Source: Nitrospiraceae bacterium
GTDB taxonomy: Bacteria; Nitrospirota; Thermodesulfovibrionia; UBA6902
DNA: 64,000 bases
Direction: 5' to 3'
NCBI GenBank assembly: GCA_003599025.1
Contig: QZIL01000021.1
Coordinates: forward strand, 1-64,000
Every line of letters begins with the position of its first letter. Position 1 is the first letter of the stretch. Shown one piece after another: positions 1 to 9,551 of this stretch. A program made the translations under genes and the position numbers. Under the pieces are notes generated by a model that did not search any database, had not been told where the DNA came from, and worked only from the letters and a program-made list of their open reading frames with translations.

Positions 1-332
1 TTGTGCCTGAACCTTATGAGCCGCCGGCCTGTGAGTTTTGCCGCAAGCCCCCCTGCCCAGCTGTCAGCAGAACTGTGCGTCGAGACGATGTCTATATTCT
101 CCTCCCTGATTATCTTTATCAGCTGCGGTATCAGCTTCAAATAATTCTTTCCGCGGAAATCCAGTTCATAAACCTTTATGCCTGCTTTCCTTGACTTGTC
201 AGCAAGTATACTTTCCCTTTGGCATGCAATTATGACCTTGTGGCCTCTTTTACTGAGGCCGTCTGATTCGGCCAGGACCCTGTTCTGCTGACCGCCCCAT
301 CCTTTTAATGTTTCCGTATGGAGAATGTTCAT
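1..332 (-). CDS. GT4 glycosyltransferase, N-terminal part (cut by window edge)
   Basis: The reverse strand reads an open frame from an ATG at 332 to the window edge, about 110 residues. The N-terminus (MNILHTET, then GWGGQQNRVLAES near residues 11-23) is the GT4 acceptor-side Rossmann start with its Gly-Gly-Gln turn. A THSSADSW segment near residue 90 matches the THSGVDSW of the next gene, so the two are tandem paralogues. Only the acceptor half is visible, so the sugar and acceptor cannot be named. By family it should be a cytoplasmic or membrane-associated sugar transferase in envelope polysaccharide or LPS assembly. Confidence 0.8.
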   Translation of the reverse strand, partial: MNILHTETLKGWGGQQNRVLAESDGLSKRGHKVIIACQRESILADKSRKAGIKVYELDFRGKNYLKLIPQLIKIIREENIDIVSTHSSADSWAGGLAAKLTGRRLIRFRH

Positions 333-390
333 ATTTTTATAGCCACAAAGCCACAAAAGCTCAAAGATACTAAGACATAACTTAACAAAC

Positions 391-463
391 GTCATTCCCC
401 GACTTGATCGGGGAATCTAGTGTTTATTTAAAGGAACTGGTTTCCCGCTTTCGCGGGAATGAC
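391..463. repeat. Paired-hairpin palindromic repeat (GTCATTCC family)
   Basis: Two short hairpins, one with arms CCCC/GGGG and one with arms CCCGC/GCGGG, lie head to head between GTCATTCC and GGAATGAC ends. The same architecture recurs at 17327-17408, 33791-33860, 56881-56971 and 63511-63610. Around this copy, 340-390 and 505-540 carry a degenerate inverted GCCACAAAG/CTTTGTG pair, giving a nested element of about 200 bp. Its right side supplies the last codons of the glycosyltransferase that ends at 513. Confidence 0.85.
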
Positions 464-512
464 AGAAACTACGGCATTGGCGACGTAATTATAATTAAGT
501 AACATACTCATT

Positions 513-1616
513 TTATTTGTGCCTTTGTGTCTTAGTGGCCAACAATTTATTATAAAGCCCCTCGATCTTGTCGACCATATGCCCTGCTGAATGGCCTTCC
601 ATAACAAGTCTTCTTGCATGTTCAGCAAATTGAGCTGACATATCAGGGTGCCCGAGCAACCGTATTATACCTTTTGCGAGGCCTTCATGGTCCCCGGACT
701 CGATGAGAAGGCCGGTCTTTTCATGGATGACCACCTCAGGCACTCCCCCGACTTTTGTCGCTACAACAGGCACGCCTGCTGCCATTGCCTGCATAAGACT
801 CTGGGGCAGCCCTTCTGACCAGGAACTTAAAACTGATATGTCCGAGAAGGAGTATATTTCAGGTATGTCTTTCACGAACCCGGTAAATATTACGTGCTTC
901 GAGATGCCCAGGTCCTGCACAAGTCTTTCGAGTATATCTTTCCTCGGGCCGTCTCCTACAAGCAGGAACCTGGCCCGGGGATAAGCAGAGACCACGGCCT
1001 TTACTGCCTTCAGCGTCACCTCATGACCCTTGATGCTCCTGAGAATGCCGACATTTGTTATCACTATGGAATCCGCATCAAACCCGTATCTCGTCCGTGC
1101 TTCCGGGTTTTTCTTCACATTGAAAAATTCAGGACTGACCCCTGTCGGTATACTGACAACCTTATGGGCCGGAAACCCGCAGCCTTTTACAAGATGGTCC
1201 TTCATATTATCTCCGCAGGTTATATAGACATCCGGCAGGTAGTGAATGAAATTCAGAAGATTCCTTTTGAGCGGCAGATTAAGATGTCTTGTCCTCGCAA
1301 GCACGGGGACACTCGCAAATCTCGCGGAGATACCGCCGATCCATGAATCGACACCGCTATGCGTATTAACAACATCAAACCTGTTGTCCTTTAAAAACTT
1401 CGTCAGCCGTGCGATGCTGTCCACATCATAAAGCTTCCTCATCGGCATGATATGCACGTCAAGTCCTGCCCTGACAGCTTCATCTTTTATACTCGCGTGC
1501 TCCCTGCATACAAGCGCCACATAGTGGCCCCTTTCAGACAGACCTGCTGCTTCTGCGAGCACTCTTTTTTCCTGTCCTCCGAGACCGTCAGACCATTCTG
1601 TGTGAAGGATTCGCAT
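513..1616 (-). CDS. Glycosyltransferase family 4 protein
   Basis: A 367-residue GT4 (GT-B fold) enzyme. The acceptor domain opens with MRILHTEW and a GGQEKRVLAE turn at about 13-22. The donor domain has NVGILRSIKGH near 190, LLVGDGP near 220 and the nucleotide-sugar site SEGLPQSLMQAMAAG near 268. There the second Glu of the usual E-x7-E pair is Gln. It is a tandem paralogue of the gene ending at the window start and probably adds a sugar to a lipid-linked glycan on the inner face of the membrane. The last eight residues (ATKTQRHK) are encoded by the flanking dispersed repeat, so the natural C-terminus has probably been replaced. Donor and linkage are unknown. Confidence 0.9.
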   Translation of the reverse strand: MRILHTEWSDGLGGQEKRVLAEAAGLSERGHYVALVCREHASIKDEAVRAGLDVHIMPMRKLYDVDSIARLTKFLKDNRFDVVNTHSGVDSWIGGISARFASVPVLARTRHLNLPLKRNLLNFIHYLPDVYITCGDNMKDHLVKGCGFPAHKVVSIPTGVSPEFFNVKKNPEARTRYGFDADSIVITNVGILRSIKGHEVTLKAVKAVVSAYPRARFLLVGDGPRKDILERLVQDLGISKHVIFTGFVKDIPEIYSFSDISVLSSWSEGLPQSLMQAMAAGVPVVATKVGGVPEVVIHEKTGLLIESGDHEGLAKGIIRLLGHPDMSAQFAEHARRLVMEGHSAGHMVDKIEGLYNKLLATKTQRHK

Positions 1617-1689
1617 TTATTTGAAATATATTGGGGCGTGTGATAAATATATTGGCAAAATAGCTTTAGGAAGAAAAATGGCTTTTACC

Positions 1690-1785
1690 TTCCCCCTTAG
1701 ATTAAGGGGGATTAAGGGGGTTACTTCAAAGTAATCCGGCAAAGTAACTCCCCCTGGCCCCCTCTTATATAAGAGGGGGTAACGT
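1690..1785. repeat. Palindromic repeat cluster (CCCCCTT...AAGGGGG family)
   Basis: Two hairpin-forming units, TCCCCCTTAGATTAAGGGGG and CCCCCTCTTATATAAGAGGG, are separated by an inverted GTTACTT/AAGTAAC pair. The reverse complement of the second unit is nearly the same as the segment inserted in frame in the AddB-like gene at 54290-54344. This places intergenic and in-gene copies in one mobile or amplified family. Confidence 0.8.
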
Positions 1786-1791
1786 GCCTTT

Positions 1792-2538
1792 TTATCTTCC
1801 TTCAACATGCAATATTCTTGTTCTGGTCCTTAATGTCCTGAGGACCAGATATACGATAAGACCGATAACAAATAGTGTCAGCCATACAAAATCTACCTGC
1901 ACTTTTCCTCTTGTAAATACATCTCCTCCAATATCCAGAAGGGTAAAAGAAGCAATGATCAGGAAAAAAGCGGTGTATTCCCTTTTAAGGATATTTTTAA
2001 ATGAGAAGGTGAGCTCAGGTTTCTGCCAGTTCCTGAAACTCGGCCAGAAGGCCGGTGTCCTGTCCGACCAATCCAGGAACCCCTCACCGAATTTGCCCCT
2101 TAAAAACTCCTCTTCAGCAAACATGATCCTTTCATAGTAAAGCCAGAAAGACAGGACCGCCAGAATGGCAAACCACACCACCTGAACAAAGAGGACCATT
2201 CCGAGAAAAATTAAAAAATTCCCGAGGTATAGAGGGTGCCTTACCGTTGAATACAGTCCTGTTGTATTCAGCACCTCTGCCTTCTGGTGTTCAGTGTTTC
2301 TCCCTGACGTCCTTTTAGGAGCATAGGCGACCACAATACAGCGGACCAGCAGTCCGGCAAAAGAGACGAGTGCGCAAAACCCCTCCCATAGATATTCAGC
2401 GGTCTCCCCCGCTGTCTGTTCCAGATATTTGGATTGCCCCAAAGCAATCAACAGAAGAGGGACAATTAACAGGGGGAAATAGCTCCGCCACCTGAAAAGC
2501 CAGTTGCCTGATCTGGCAAACTCCTCCCTTAAAGCCAT
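1792..2538 (-). CDS. ICMT/phospholipid-methyltransferase family membrane protein (possible lipid A 1-phosphate methyltransferase)
   Basis: A 248-residue polytopic membrane protein with the SAM-binding signature of the isoprenylcysteine carboxyl methyltransferase superfamily: GRNTEHQKAEVLNTTGLYS, then RHPLYLGN at about 79-107, and a C-terminal YYERIMFAEEEFL helix. Hydrophobic segments lie near 20-35, 52-72, 107-140 and at the end. Leptospira LmtA, which methylates the lipid A 1-phosphate, belongs to this superfamily. The next gene on the strand side is an MsbA-type lipid A flippase, so modification of a membrane glycolipid is a reasonable inference. The superfamily is broad and the substrate stays open. 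Confidence 0.75.
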   Translation of the reverse strand: MALREEFARSGNWLFRWRSYFPLLIVPLLLIALGQSKYLEQTAGETAEYLWEGFCALVSFAGLLVRCIVVAYAPKRTSGRNTEHQKAEVLNTTGLYSTVRHPLYLGNFLIFLGMVLFVQVVWFAILAVLSFWLYYERIMFAEEEFLRGKFGEGFLDWSDRTPAFWPSFRNWQKPELTFSFKNILKREYTAFFLIIASFTLLDIGGDVFTRGKVQVDFVWLTLFVIGLIVYLVLRTLRTRTRILHVEGR

Positions 2539-2603
2539 ACTATCCTCCCGATTTTTCTTTCATAAAAAACTGCCACTTAATTCTTAAATCTAAAAAAGTA
2601 TTG

Positions 2604-2739
2604 TCCACAGATTAACGCAGATTATCACAGATTTATAAAAAGCTCAATTATCTTTTATTGCTTTCTGGCCTGTAAGCTTGCCGGCCTGCATGTGTCTGTA
2701 ATATTTAAATCTCTGGCTTTATCTGTGAAATCTGTGGAT
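2604..2739. repeat. Inverted repeat with CACAGATT/AATCTGTG arms
   Basis: The left arm (TCCACAGATTAACGCAGATT, then ATCACAGAT) and right arm (ATCTGTGAAATCTGTGGA) are inverted copies enclosing about 90 nt. It fills most of the 244-nt gap between the ICMT-family gene and msbA. I see no open frame in it; it looks like another dispersed non-coding repeat. Confidence 0.65.
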
Positions 2740-2782
2740 ATAATTGCCTTTCCTATGATAATCAGTGTCTGCATCGTCCCTA

Positions 2783-4498
2783 TTAGCTTAATGAAAATGC
2801 ATGATAAAGCTTCTTATAAGCATCATTTCTTGAAATAAGATATGCATGGTCGCCGATATCCACTATGGTGCCTTTCTCAATTATCACTATCCTGTCCGCG
2901 TTCTTGATGGTAGAAAGCCTGTGCGCGATCACAACCGTAGTCCTGCCCCTCATCAGTTTTTCGAGCGCCTTCTGCACCAGGGCCTCAGAGACTGAATCAA
3001 GGGAAGACGTTGCCTCATCGAGGACCAGTATTGGCGGGTTTTTCAGGATGGCCCTCGCAATGGCTATCCTCTGCCTCTGCCCCCCTGAGAGCCGGAGCCC
3101 CCGTTCTCCAATGACCGTATCATAGCCAGCCGGGAGTTCACGGATGAATTCATCTGCATATGCCATCTGCGCTGCTGCAATTATTTCCTGCTCTGAGGCG
3201 TCTTTCCTTCCGAAGCCGATATTCTCACGGATTGTATCATTAAATAATATGATGTCCTGGCTCACTATCCCGATAAGTTCCCTGAGCGAATGCAGTTCAA
3301 TGTCATTCAGGTCCTTACCGTCAATGGTAATCGTCCCTTTTGTCGGAATGTGGAACCGGGGGATAAGGTCTACGAGCGTGGACTTGCCCGCTCCGCTCTG
3401 CCCGACTATGGCGATGACCTCTCCGTGCCTGATATCCATATTAATGTCCTTCAGCACCGGAGCTTCATTACCGGGATATGCAAAAGATACATTGTCAAAT
3501 TTCAGTGATTCATTGAAACTCTCCAGATTCAGATTTCCAGCAGCTTCGTGGGCTGTATCGAGTATCGTGTCCACCCGCTCCATCGAGGCCTTGGTTTCCT
3601 GGTATGTTGTATATGCCTCACCGATCTTCTTTATCGGTGAGAATACCATATAGATCGCCACAAGAATTGAGGCAAGTGCCCCAGGCGACAATTCTCCCCT
3701 TGCAATAAGTAAAAATCCGAACCATAAAGCGAAAGCAATACCAATTCCGGTAATTATCTCAATAAACAGCATGGTAAATTCCTTCAGCCGGACGACCCTC
3801 ATCATCTCCCTGTAGTAGCGCTGGTTTTCATTATGATATTTTTCCCCTACCGTGCCCTCACGGTTGAATACCTTAATAATACGCATGCCGATGATCGCTT
3901 CCCCTATTCTGTGCGTCACAAGGGAAATTCTCTTCTGGGCCTCTTTCCTTTTCTTCTTCACACTTTTGCCGAACTTTCTGGTGCTGAGTCCGATAAGCGG
4001 AACAAGTATAAGGGTCATCAGGGTCACCTTCCAGCTCCGGTAGAAAGCGATGCCGAGGAGAAAGACAACAGTCGGCAGTTCCATGACAAAATTCTTTATT
4101 ACATGAGATATAAGGCCGTCCAGCACTTCAACGTCATTGATTATCCTTGAAATGATCACTCCGGAAGATTCTTTATTAAAATAACTGGCAGGGAGATACA
4201 GAATATGATCAAACAATCTGTTCCTCAGCTCCCTGATCATCTTCATCGCAGCAGACTTCATCAGATACGTCTGGCAGAAATTCAGGACACCTTTTAATAT
4301 AAAGAGCCCGACAACACCGAAAGGTATGTATTTCAGATACTCATAATTTTTCCGGACGAGCACCTCATCAAGCGCGGGCTTGACAAGCCAGGCAATGGCT
4401 GCGGTAATACCGGAAACCATAAGTCCGAGGACGATACCGGCAGCGATTCTCGGCCAGTATGGACGTGTCATTTTTATAACTTTCTGCAGATGTGTCAT
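2783..4498 (-). CDS. msbA: Lipid A/LPS-type ABC transporter, fused permease and ATPase (MsbA)
   Basis: A 571-residue half-transporter with an N-terminal six-helix ABC exporter domain (about 1-310) and a C-terminal ATPase. It has Walker A GQSGAGKS (366-373), Q-loop VSQD (about 412-415), signature LSGGQ (470-474), Walker B ILVLDEA (490-496), D-loop SSLDS and H-loop AHRLS (about 527). Length and order match MsbA, which as a homodimer flips core-lipid A across the inner membrane. The lipid-methyltransferase-like neighbour and glycosyltransferases fit an envelope role. General lipid or peptide exporters share the architecture, so the substrate is inferred. Confidence 0.88.
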   Translation of the reverse strand: MTHLQKVIKMTRPYWPRIAAGIVLGLMVSGITAAIAWLVKPALDEVLVRKNYEYLKYIPFGVVGLFILKGVLNFCQTYLMKSAAMKMIRELRNRLFDHILYLPASYFNKESSGVIISRIINDVEVLDGLISHVIKNFVMELPTVVFLLGIAFYRSWKVTLMTLILVPLIGLSTRKFGKSVKKKRKEAQKRISLVTHRIGEAIIGMRIIKVFNREGTVGEKYHNENQRYYREMMRVVRLKEFTMLFIEIITGIGIAFALWFGFLLIARGELSPGALASILVAIYMVFSPIKKIGEAYTTYQETKASMERVDTILDTAHEAAGNLNLESFNESLKFDNVSFAYPGNEAPVLKDINMDIRHGEVIAIVGQSGAGKSTLVDLIPRFHIPTKGTITIDGKDLNDIELHSLRELIGIVSQDIILFNDTIRENIGFGRKDASEQEIIAAAQMAYADEFIRELPAGYDTVIGERGLRLSGGQRQRIAIARAILKNPPILVLDEATSSLDSVSEALVQKALEKLMRGRTTVVIAHRLSTIKNADRIVIIEKGTIVDIGDHAYLISRNDAYKKLYHAFSLS

Positions 4499-4626
4499 GA
4501 TCCTATAGTATATAGAAAAGCAAATATATGTGAAAGTCAGACAGTGGGAACGCTGCGGATTCTGTTGTCTTTGCTTCCTTTATTGCTGTATTATATCAAA
4601 TCAGATTACAATTTCTGTTCTGCTCG

Positions 4627-4645
4627 TATGATAGATTCTATCATA
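4627..4645. promoter_or_regulatory. Perfect palindrome, candidate operator
   Basis: TATGATAGA-T-TCTATCATA is a perfect 9-bp inverted repeat around one base, in the intergenic region between divergent msbA (starts 4498) and the epimerase gene (starts 4732). Position and symmetry suggest a dimeric repressor site. No regulator gene is adjacent and no second copy was noticed. Confidence 0.35.
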
Positions 4646-4731
4646 AAGATGTACAGTGAAATATTCTCACCATGAACGGGCTGATTACAGGACAGTCATT
4701 ATTTACAGATAATTATGTTCGGAGGATCTTA

Positions 4732-5739
4732 ATGAAGAAAAAAGTTGCAGAGAGTAATTTCCGGGGAAAGAATGTTCTTGTTACAGGTTGCGCCGGTTTC
4801 ATAGGATGGAAGGTCTCTCATCTATTACTTGAGATGGGGAAAAATGTCATAGGCATTGACAATATAAACAACTATTACGACCCGTCGCTCAAGATATGGC
4901 GGCTGAATTCTTTAAAGAAATATCCGGGCTTCAATTATTACAGGGTTGATATAGGAGACTACAAAAAACTGAAAAAAGCCTTTGATGACAGCAAGATTGA
5001 TGCAGTCATAAATCTTGCTGCAAGGGCCGGGGTAAGGGCATCGGTAGAAGACCCGTGGGTTTATCTCGATACGAACACAAAAGGGACCCTGAACCTGCTT
5101 GAATGCTGCAAAGACAACAAGGTGAAAAAATTCGTCCTTGCATCCACATCAAGTCTTTATGCCTCACTGGACATGCCATTTAAAGAGACATCCGTAACAG
5201 ATACACCATTGGCACCATACTCCGCAACCAAGAAAGGGGCTGAGGCATTATGTCACGCTTACCACTATCTTTATAAAACTGACATAAGCATACTCAGATA
5301 CTTTACCGTCTACGGTCCTGCAGGCAGACCGGACATGAGCATCTTCAAATTTCTCAGGAGCATGGATACAGGCAGACCGATTCCATTATATGGTGACGGA
5401 AGCCAGACAAGGGATTTTACTTATATCGATGACATAGCTGACGGCACTATCAGATCACTAAGGCCTGCTGGCTTTGAGGTATTCAACCTCGGGAGCGACC
5501 ATCCCGTCAAACTGAACTATGTAATAAGCCTGCTGGAGAAATTCCTCGGCAAAAAGGCAAAGATCAAAAGATATAAACTGCACCCCGCAGATGTTACCGC
5601 TACATGGGCAAATATCGATAAGGCCAAAAAGGTCCTGGGATGGAAGCCGACCATGCCGCTTGAAGAGGGCATTGAGAAAACAGTCAACTGGTTTGTGGAG
5701 AACAGGGACTTTGTTAAGAAATTAAAATGGGTGGATTGA
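4732..5739 (+). CDS. NAD-dependent epimerase, UDP-glucuronate 4-epimerase-like
   Basis: An extended SDR of 335 residues from the ATG at 4732, preceded by a good Shine-Dalgarno (GGAGG, 6-7 nt). An upstream in-frame ATG at 4672 lacks one. NAD motif GCAGFIG is at 19-25, catalytic Tyr and Lys are in YSATK (162-166) and SSTS-type serines are near 138-140. FTVYGPAGRPDM and RDFTYIDDI are typical of UDP-GlcA 4-epimerases (CapI-like), which make UDP-galacturonate. It would supply an acidic nucleotide sugar to the polysaccharide genes. UDP-Glc/GlcNAc 4-epimerase is the alternative. Confidence 0.85.
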   Translation: MKKKVAESNFRGKNVLVTGCAGFIGWKVSHLLLEMGKNVIGIDNINNYYDPSLKIWRLNSLKKYPGFNYYRVDIGDYKKLKKAFDDSKIDAVINLAARAGVRASVEDPWVYLDTNTKGTLNLLECCKDNKVKKFVLASTSSLYASLDMPFKETSVTDTPLAPYSATKKGAEALCHAYHYLYKTDISILRYFTVYGPAGRPDMSIFKFLRSMDTGRPIPLYGDGSQTRDFTYIDDIADGTIRSLRPAGFEVFNLGSDHPVKLNYVISLLEKFLGKKAKIKRYKLHPADVTATWANIDKAKKVLGWKPTMPLEEGIEKTVNWFVENRDFVKKLKWVD

Positions 5740-5752
5740 AGTTAATGTATCC

Positions 5753-6643
5753 CTACCTGGGATAAATCGCCCTCAGCGCTTCACTCACATCTGAATATTT
5801 AAATTCATACCCGGCATTCAGTGCCTTCTCAGGCAATACACGCTGGCCTGTGAGCAGAACAGACCCGAGCTCCCCAAGGGTCAGCTTAACCGCAAAACCC
5901 GGCACCGGAATAAATGAAGGGCGATGAAGGGCCTTCCCGAGTGCCCTGCTGAATTCCTTATTGGTCACCGGGGTTGGAGCTGTTAAATTAACAGGGCCGG
6001 ATATTGATTCATTTTCAAGCGCGAGCTTTATAATACCGATTATGTCATCCCTGTGAATCCAGGAAAACCACTGTGTGCCGCTGCCTATAGGCCCCCCCAG
6101 AAAAAATTTAAAAGGGATGACCATCTGCGCCAATGCCCCTCCGTCTGCTTCGAGCACCCCGCCGATGCGGACCGTAACCACCCTGAGTCCCAGATCGCGT
6201 GCCTTATACGCCTCAGCCTCCCATTGTCTGCAGACATCGGCAAGGAAATCATTGGCAGGCGGCGTATCCTCGGTCACATATTCATCCCCGTGCGCTCCGT
6301 AATAACCGACTGCGGATGCGCTGACAAGGACCTTCGGCCGTGCATGTGCATTTTTTATCGACTCCACAAGCGCCCGTGTTGTGTTGATACGGCTTGACAG
6401 GATGCGCTTTTTTCTCTCCTTTGTCCACCGCTGAGGCGCGATAGGCTCCCCTGCAAGATTAATAAAGGCATCGAAAGTTGAAATTACATCCGGGGGTATG
6501 AGGTCCGGGGGATTCCATGTTAATTTATCTTTTGATGATGATTGTCTTCTGGTGGTGACAGTAACAGAATGCCCGCTGCTCCGAAGCTCATGCGTCAGCG
6601 GAGTGCCTATAAATCCTGTGCCGCCTGTTATGAGGATGTTCAT
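5753..6643 (-). CDS. TIGR01777 family SDR protein (YfcH-like)
   Basis: A 296-residue atypical extended SDR. The NAD(P) motif GGTGFIG at 7-13 follows the MNILIT start, and the family-specific INLAGEPIAPQRWTKERKK lies near 65-85. SASAVGYYG (about 107-115) holds the family's YYG. The C-terminus carries the DUF1731 region (RVLPEKALNAGYEFKY...). Members occur from E. coli YfcH to human SDR39U1 and their reaction is not settled. It converges with the epimerase gene, leaving only 13 nt between stops. Confidence 0.9.
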   Translation of the reverse strand: MNILITGGTGFIGTPLTHELRSSGHSVTVTTRRQSSSKDKLTWNPPDLIPPDVISTFDAFINLAGEPIAPQRWTKERKKRILSSRINTTRALVESIKNAHARPKVLVSASAVGYYGAHGDEYVTEDTPPANDFLADVCRQWEAEAYKARDLGLRVVTVRIGGVLEADGGALAQMVIPFKFFLGGPIGSGTQWFSWIHRDDIIGIIKLALENESISGPVNLTAPTPVTNKEFSRALGKALHRPSFIPVPGFAVKLTLGELGSVLLTGQRVLPEKALNAGYEFKYSDVSEALRAIYPR

Positions 6644-6685
6644 ATGACAATTATAACATCGAGGAAAGGAAACAACATGACCAAT

Positions 6686-6757
6686 ACCCCTCTGTATCTC
6701 CCCTTATAAAGGGGAGAATATAAATCCTCTCCTTGCCAAGGAGGGGGCGGGGAGGTC
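6686..6757. repeat. Palindromic repeat pair (CTCCCCTT/AAGGGGAG family)
   Basis: Two hairpin units, TCTCCCCTTATAAAGGGGAG and CTCTCCTTGCCAAGGAG, with a GGGGCGGGGAGG tail, occupy the gap between the TIGR01777 gene and the 3' end of tgt. They belong to the same general class as 1690-1785 and 38229-38269. Hairpins here could act as 3' stabilisers, but no U-tract marks an intrinsic terminator. Confidence 0.7.
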
Positions 6758-6765
6758 AATAGCTA

Positions 6766-8405
<1,640 letters not shown>

Positions 8406-8602
8406 GGAAGATTATAGCATACCAGGCCATATCAAATATTGTATTTTTGCTATATCCGGCATGAGGTTATATTACGTTCAAAATACATTCTGATAAATTG
8501 TTTCTACTATAAACATTTCTATTGACTTAGCATATTTTTTGGAGTTTTAATCGAGATAACAGCACACGTTATAATTGAGCAATATCGAATGATGGGTTAT
8601 GC

Positions 8603-9493
8603 ATGAATAATATTTCACGAAGACAATATGAAACTCATACCCACAGTAAACATTGGTTTTCAAGTGATATCTTGAAAATTCCAAATACGCTTGAAGTTAT
8701 AGTCACTTGCTGGGAAAGGGCAGAACAGCGCCTTCAATATGAAATTGATGAAAATTATCCGGGACTCAATGAGGAATGTATTACAAGAATCTTTCATGGC
8801 TTGTTAGCGAAAGAACTTAGGAAGGCAAGTGACGAGTTCCTTATTGAGAAAGAATTCCTGAGGGATTTGAAGAACGCTTTTCCTGATGCCGATTTTTCCC
8901 AACTAAGCGGATTCTCCAGTGGACTAATTGCTAATGTAACATTGCATGAGCGAGAGACAGAAAGAATTACAGGCGGGGACATCGGTCTCATGATAGTTCG
9001 CCCTAAAATATATTGCAATATTACACCTAAATATGACGGCAATTACAGACGAGGATTGCTCTGTCAGGCAAAGCTTAAAGATTCCAAAGGCAAATGGGGA
9101 AGATTCTCTTCGAAACAAAAGAACGTATTACCTGAACGATTAGAGTACTTTGGATTGCTTTTATATAGCTATAAAGACGAAGAGAGGCATAAGCTGAATA
9201 ATTTTCTGTGGCAGATTTGTAATAGTGCGTCATCCTTCAAGGAGGTAGAAAACTGGTCAAAACGTGACAATTTCCCTTCTCCTGTCGACTCAGGATGGGT
9301 CATAAGGAAAGTTGGCGAGGAGGAGATTGGGACTCACGATGATGAGATACTGGATGAGATCATAGCGCCTCTTGGAAATCCTGCTCTGATAATAACAATA
9401 GACTGGCCCAATGACAAACGTCCGTCCACAGAGATTTATGTCTCATCAAAATGCGAGCATAAAATTAAAAATATCATTAAAAGATGCGGTTAG
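8603..9493 (+). CDS. Unrecognised protein, candidate PD-(D/E)XK-type nuclease
   Basis: A 296-residue protein that I cannot assign to a named family. Its pattern resembles a restriction-endonuclease fold: a helix with Glu71 (LLAKELRKA), an acidic strand GGDIGLMIV with Asp126, and LLCQAKL with Gln155 and Lys157, the Q-x-K form of the active-site strand. RYSSKQ-like and ERLEYFGLLLYSY helices follow. It starts the plus-strand pair with the gene at 9552 (58 nt apart) and sits between minus-strand genes, suggesting a transferred cassette. A nuclease role is inference. Confidence 0.6.
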   Translation: MNNISRRQYETHTHSKHWFSSDILKIPNTLEVIVTCWERAEQRLQYEIDENYPGLNEECITRIFHGLLAKELRKASDEFLIEKEFLRDLKNAFPDADFSQLSGFSSGLIANVTLHERETERITGGDIGLMIVRPKIYCNITPKYDGNYRRGLLCQAKLKDSKGKWGRFSSKQKNVLPERLEYFGLLLYSYKDEERHKLNNFLWQICNSASSFKEVENWSKRDNFPSPVDSGWVIRKVGEEEIGTHDDEILDEIIAPLGNPALIITIDWPNDKRPSTEIYVSSKCEHKIKNIIKRCG

Positions 9494-9551
9494 GGAGGAA
9501 ATTGAGAATAAATAATAATTCAAGTAAAGCGATGGTTGAGGGAAAAAGTAG

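Noticed and set aside
894-1346. A 150-residue plus-strand frame
   Set aside because: It lies opposite a clear glycosyltransferase gene and has no domain or good start.
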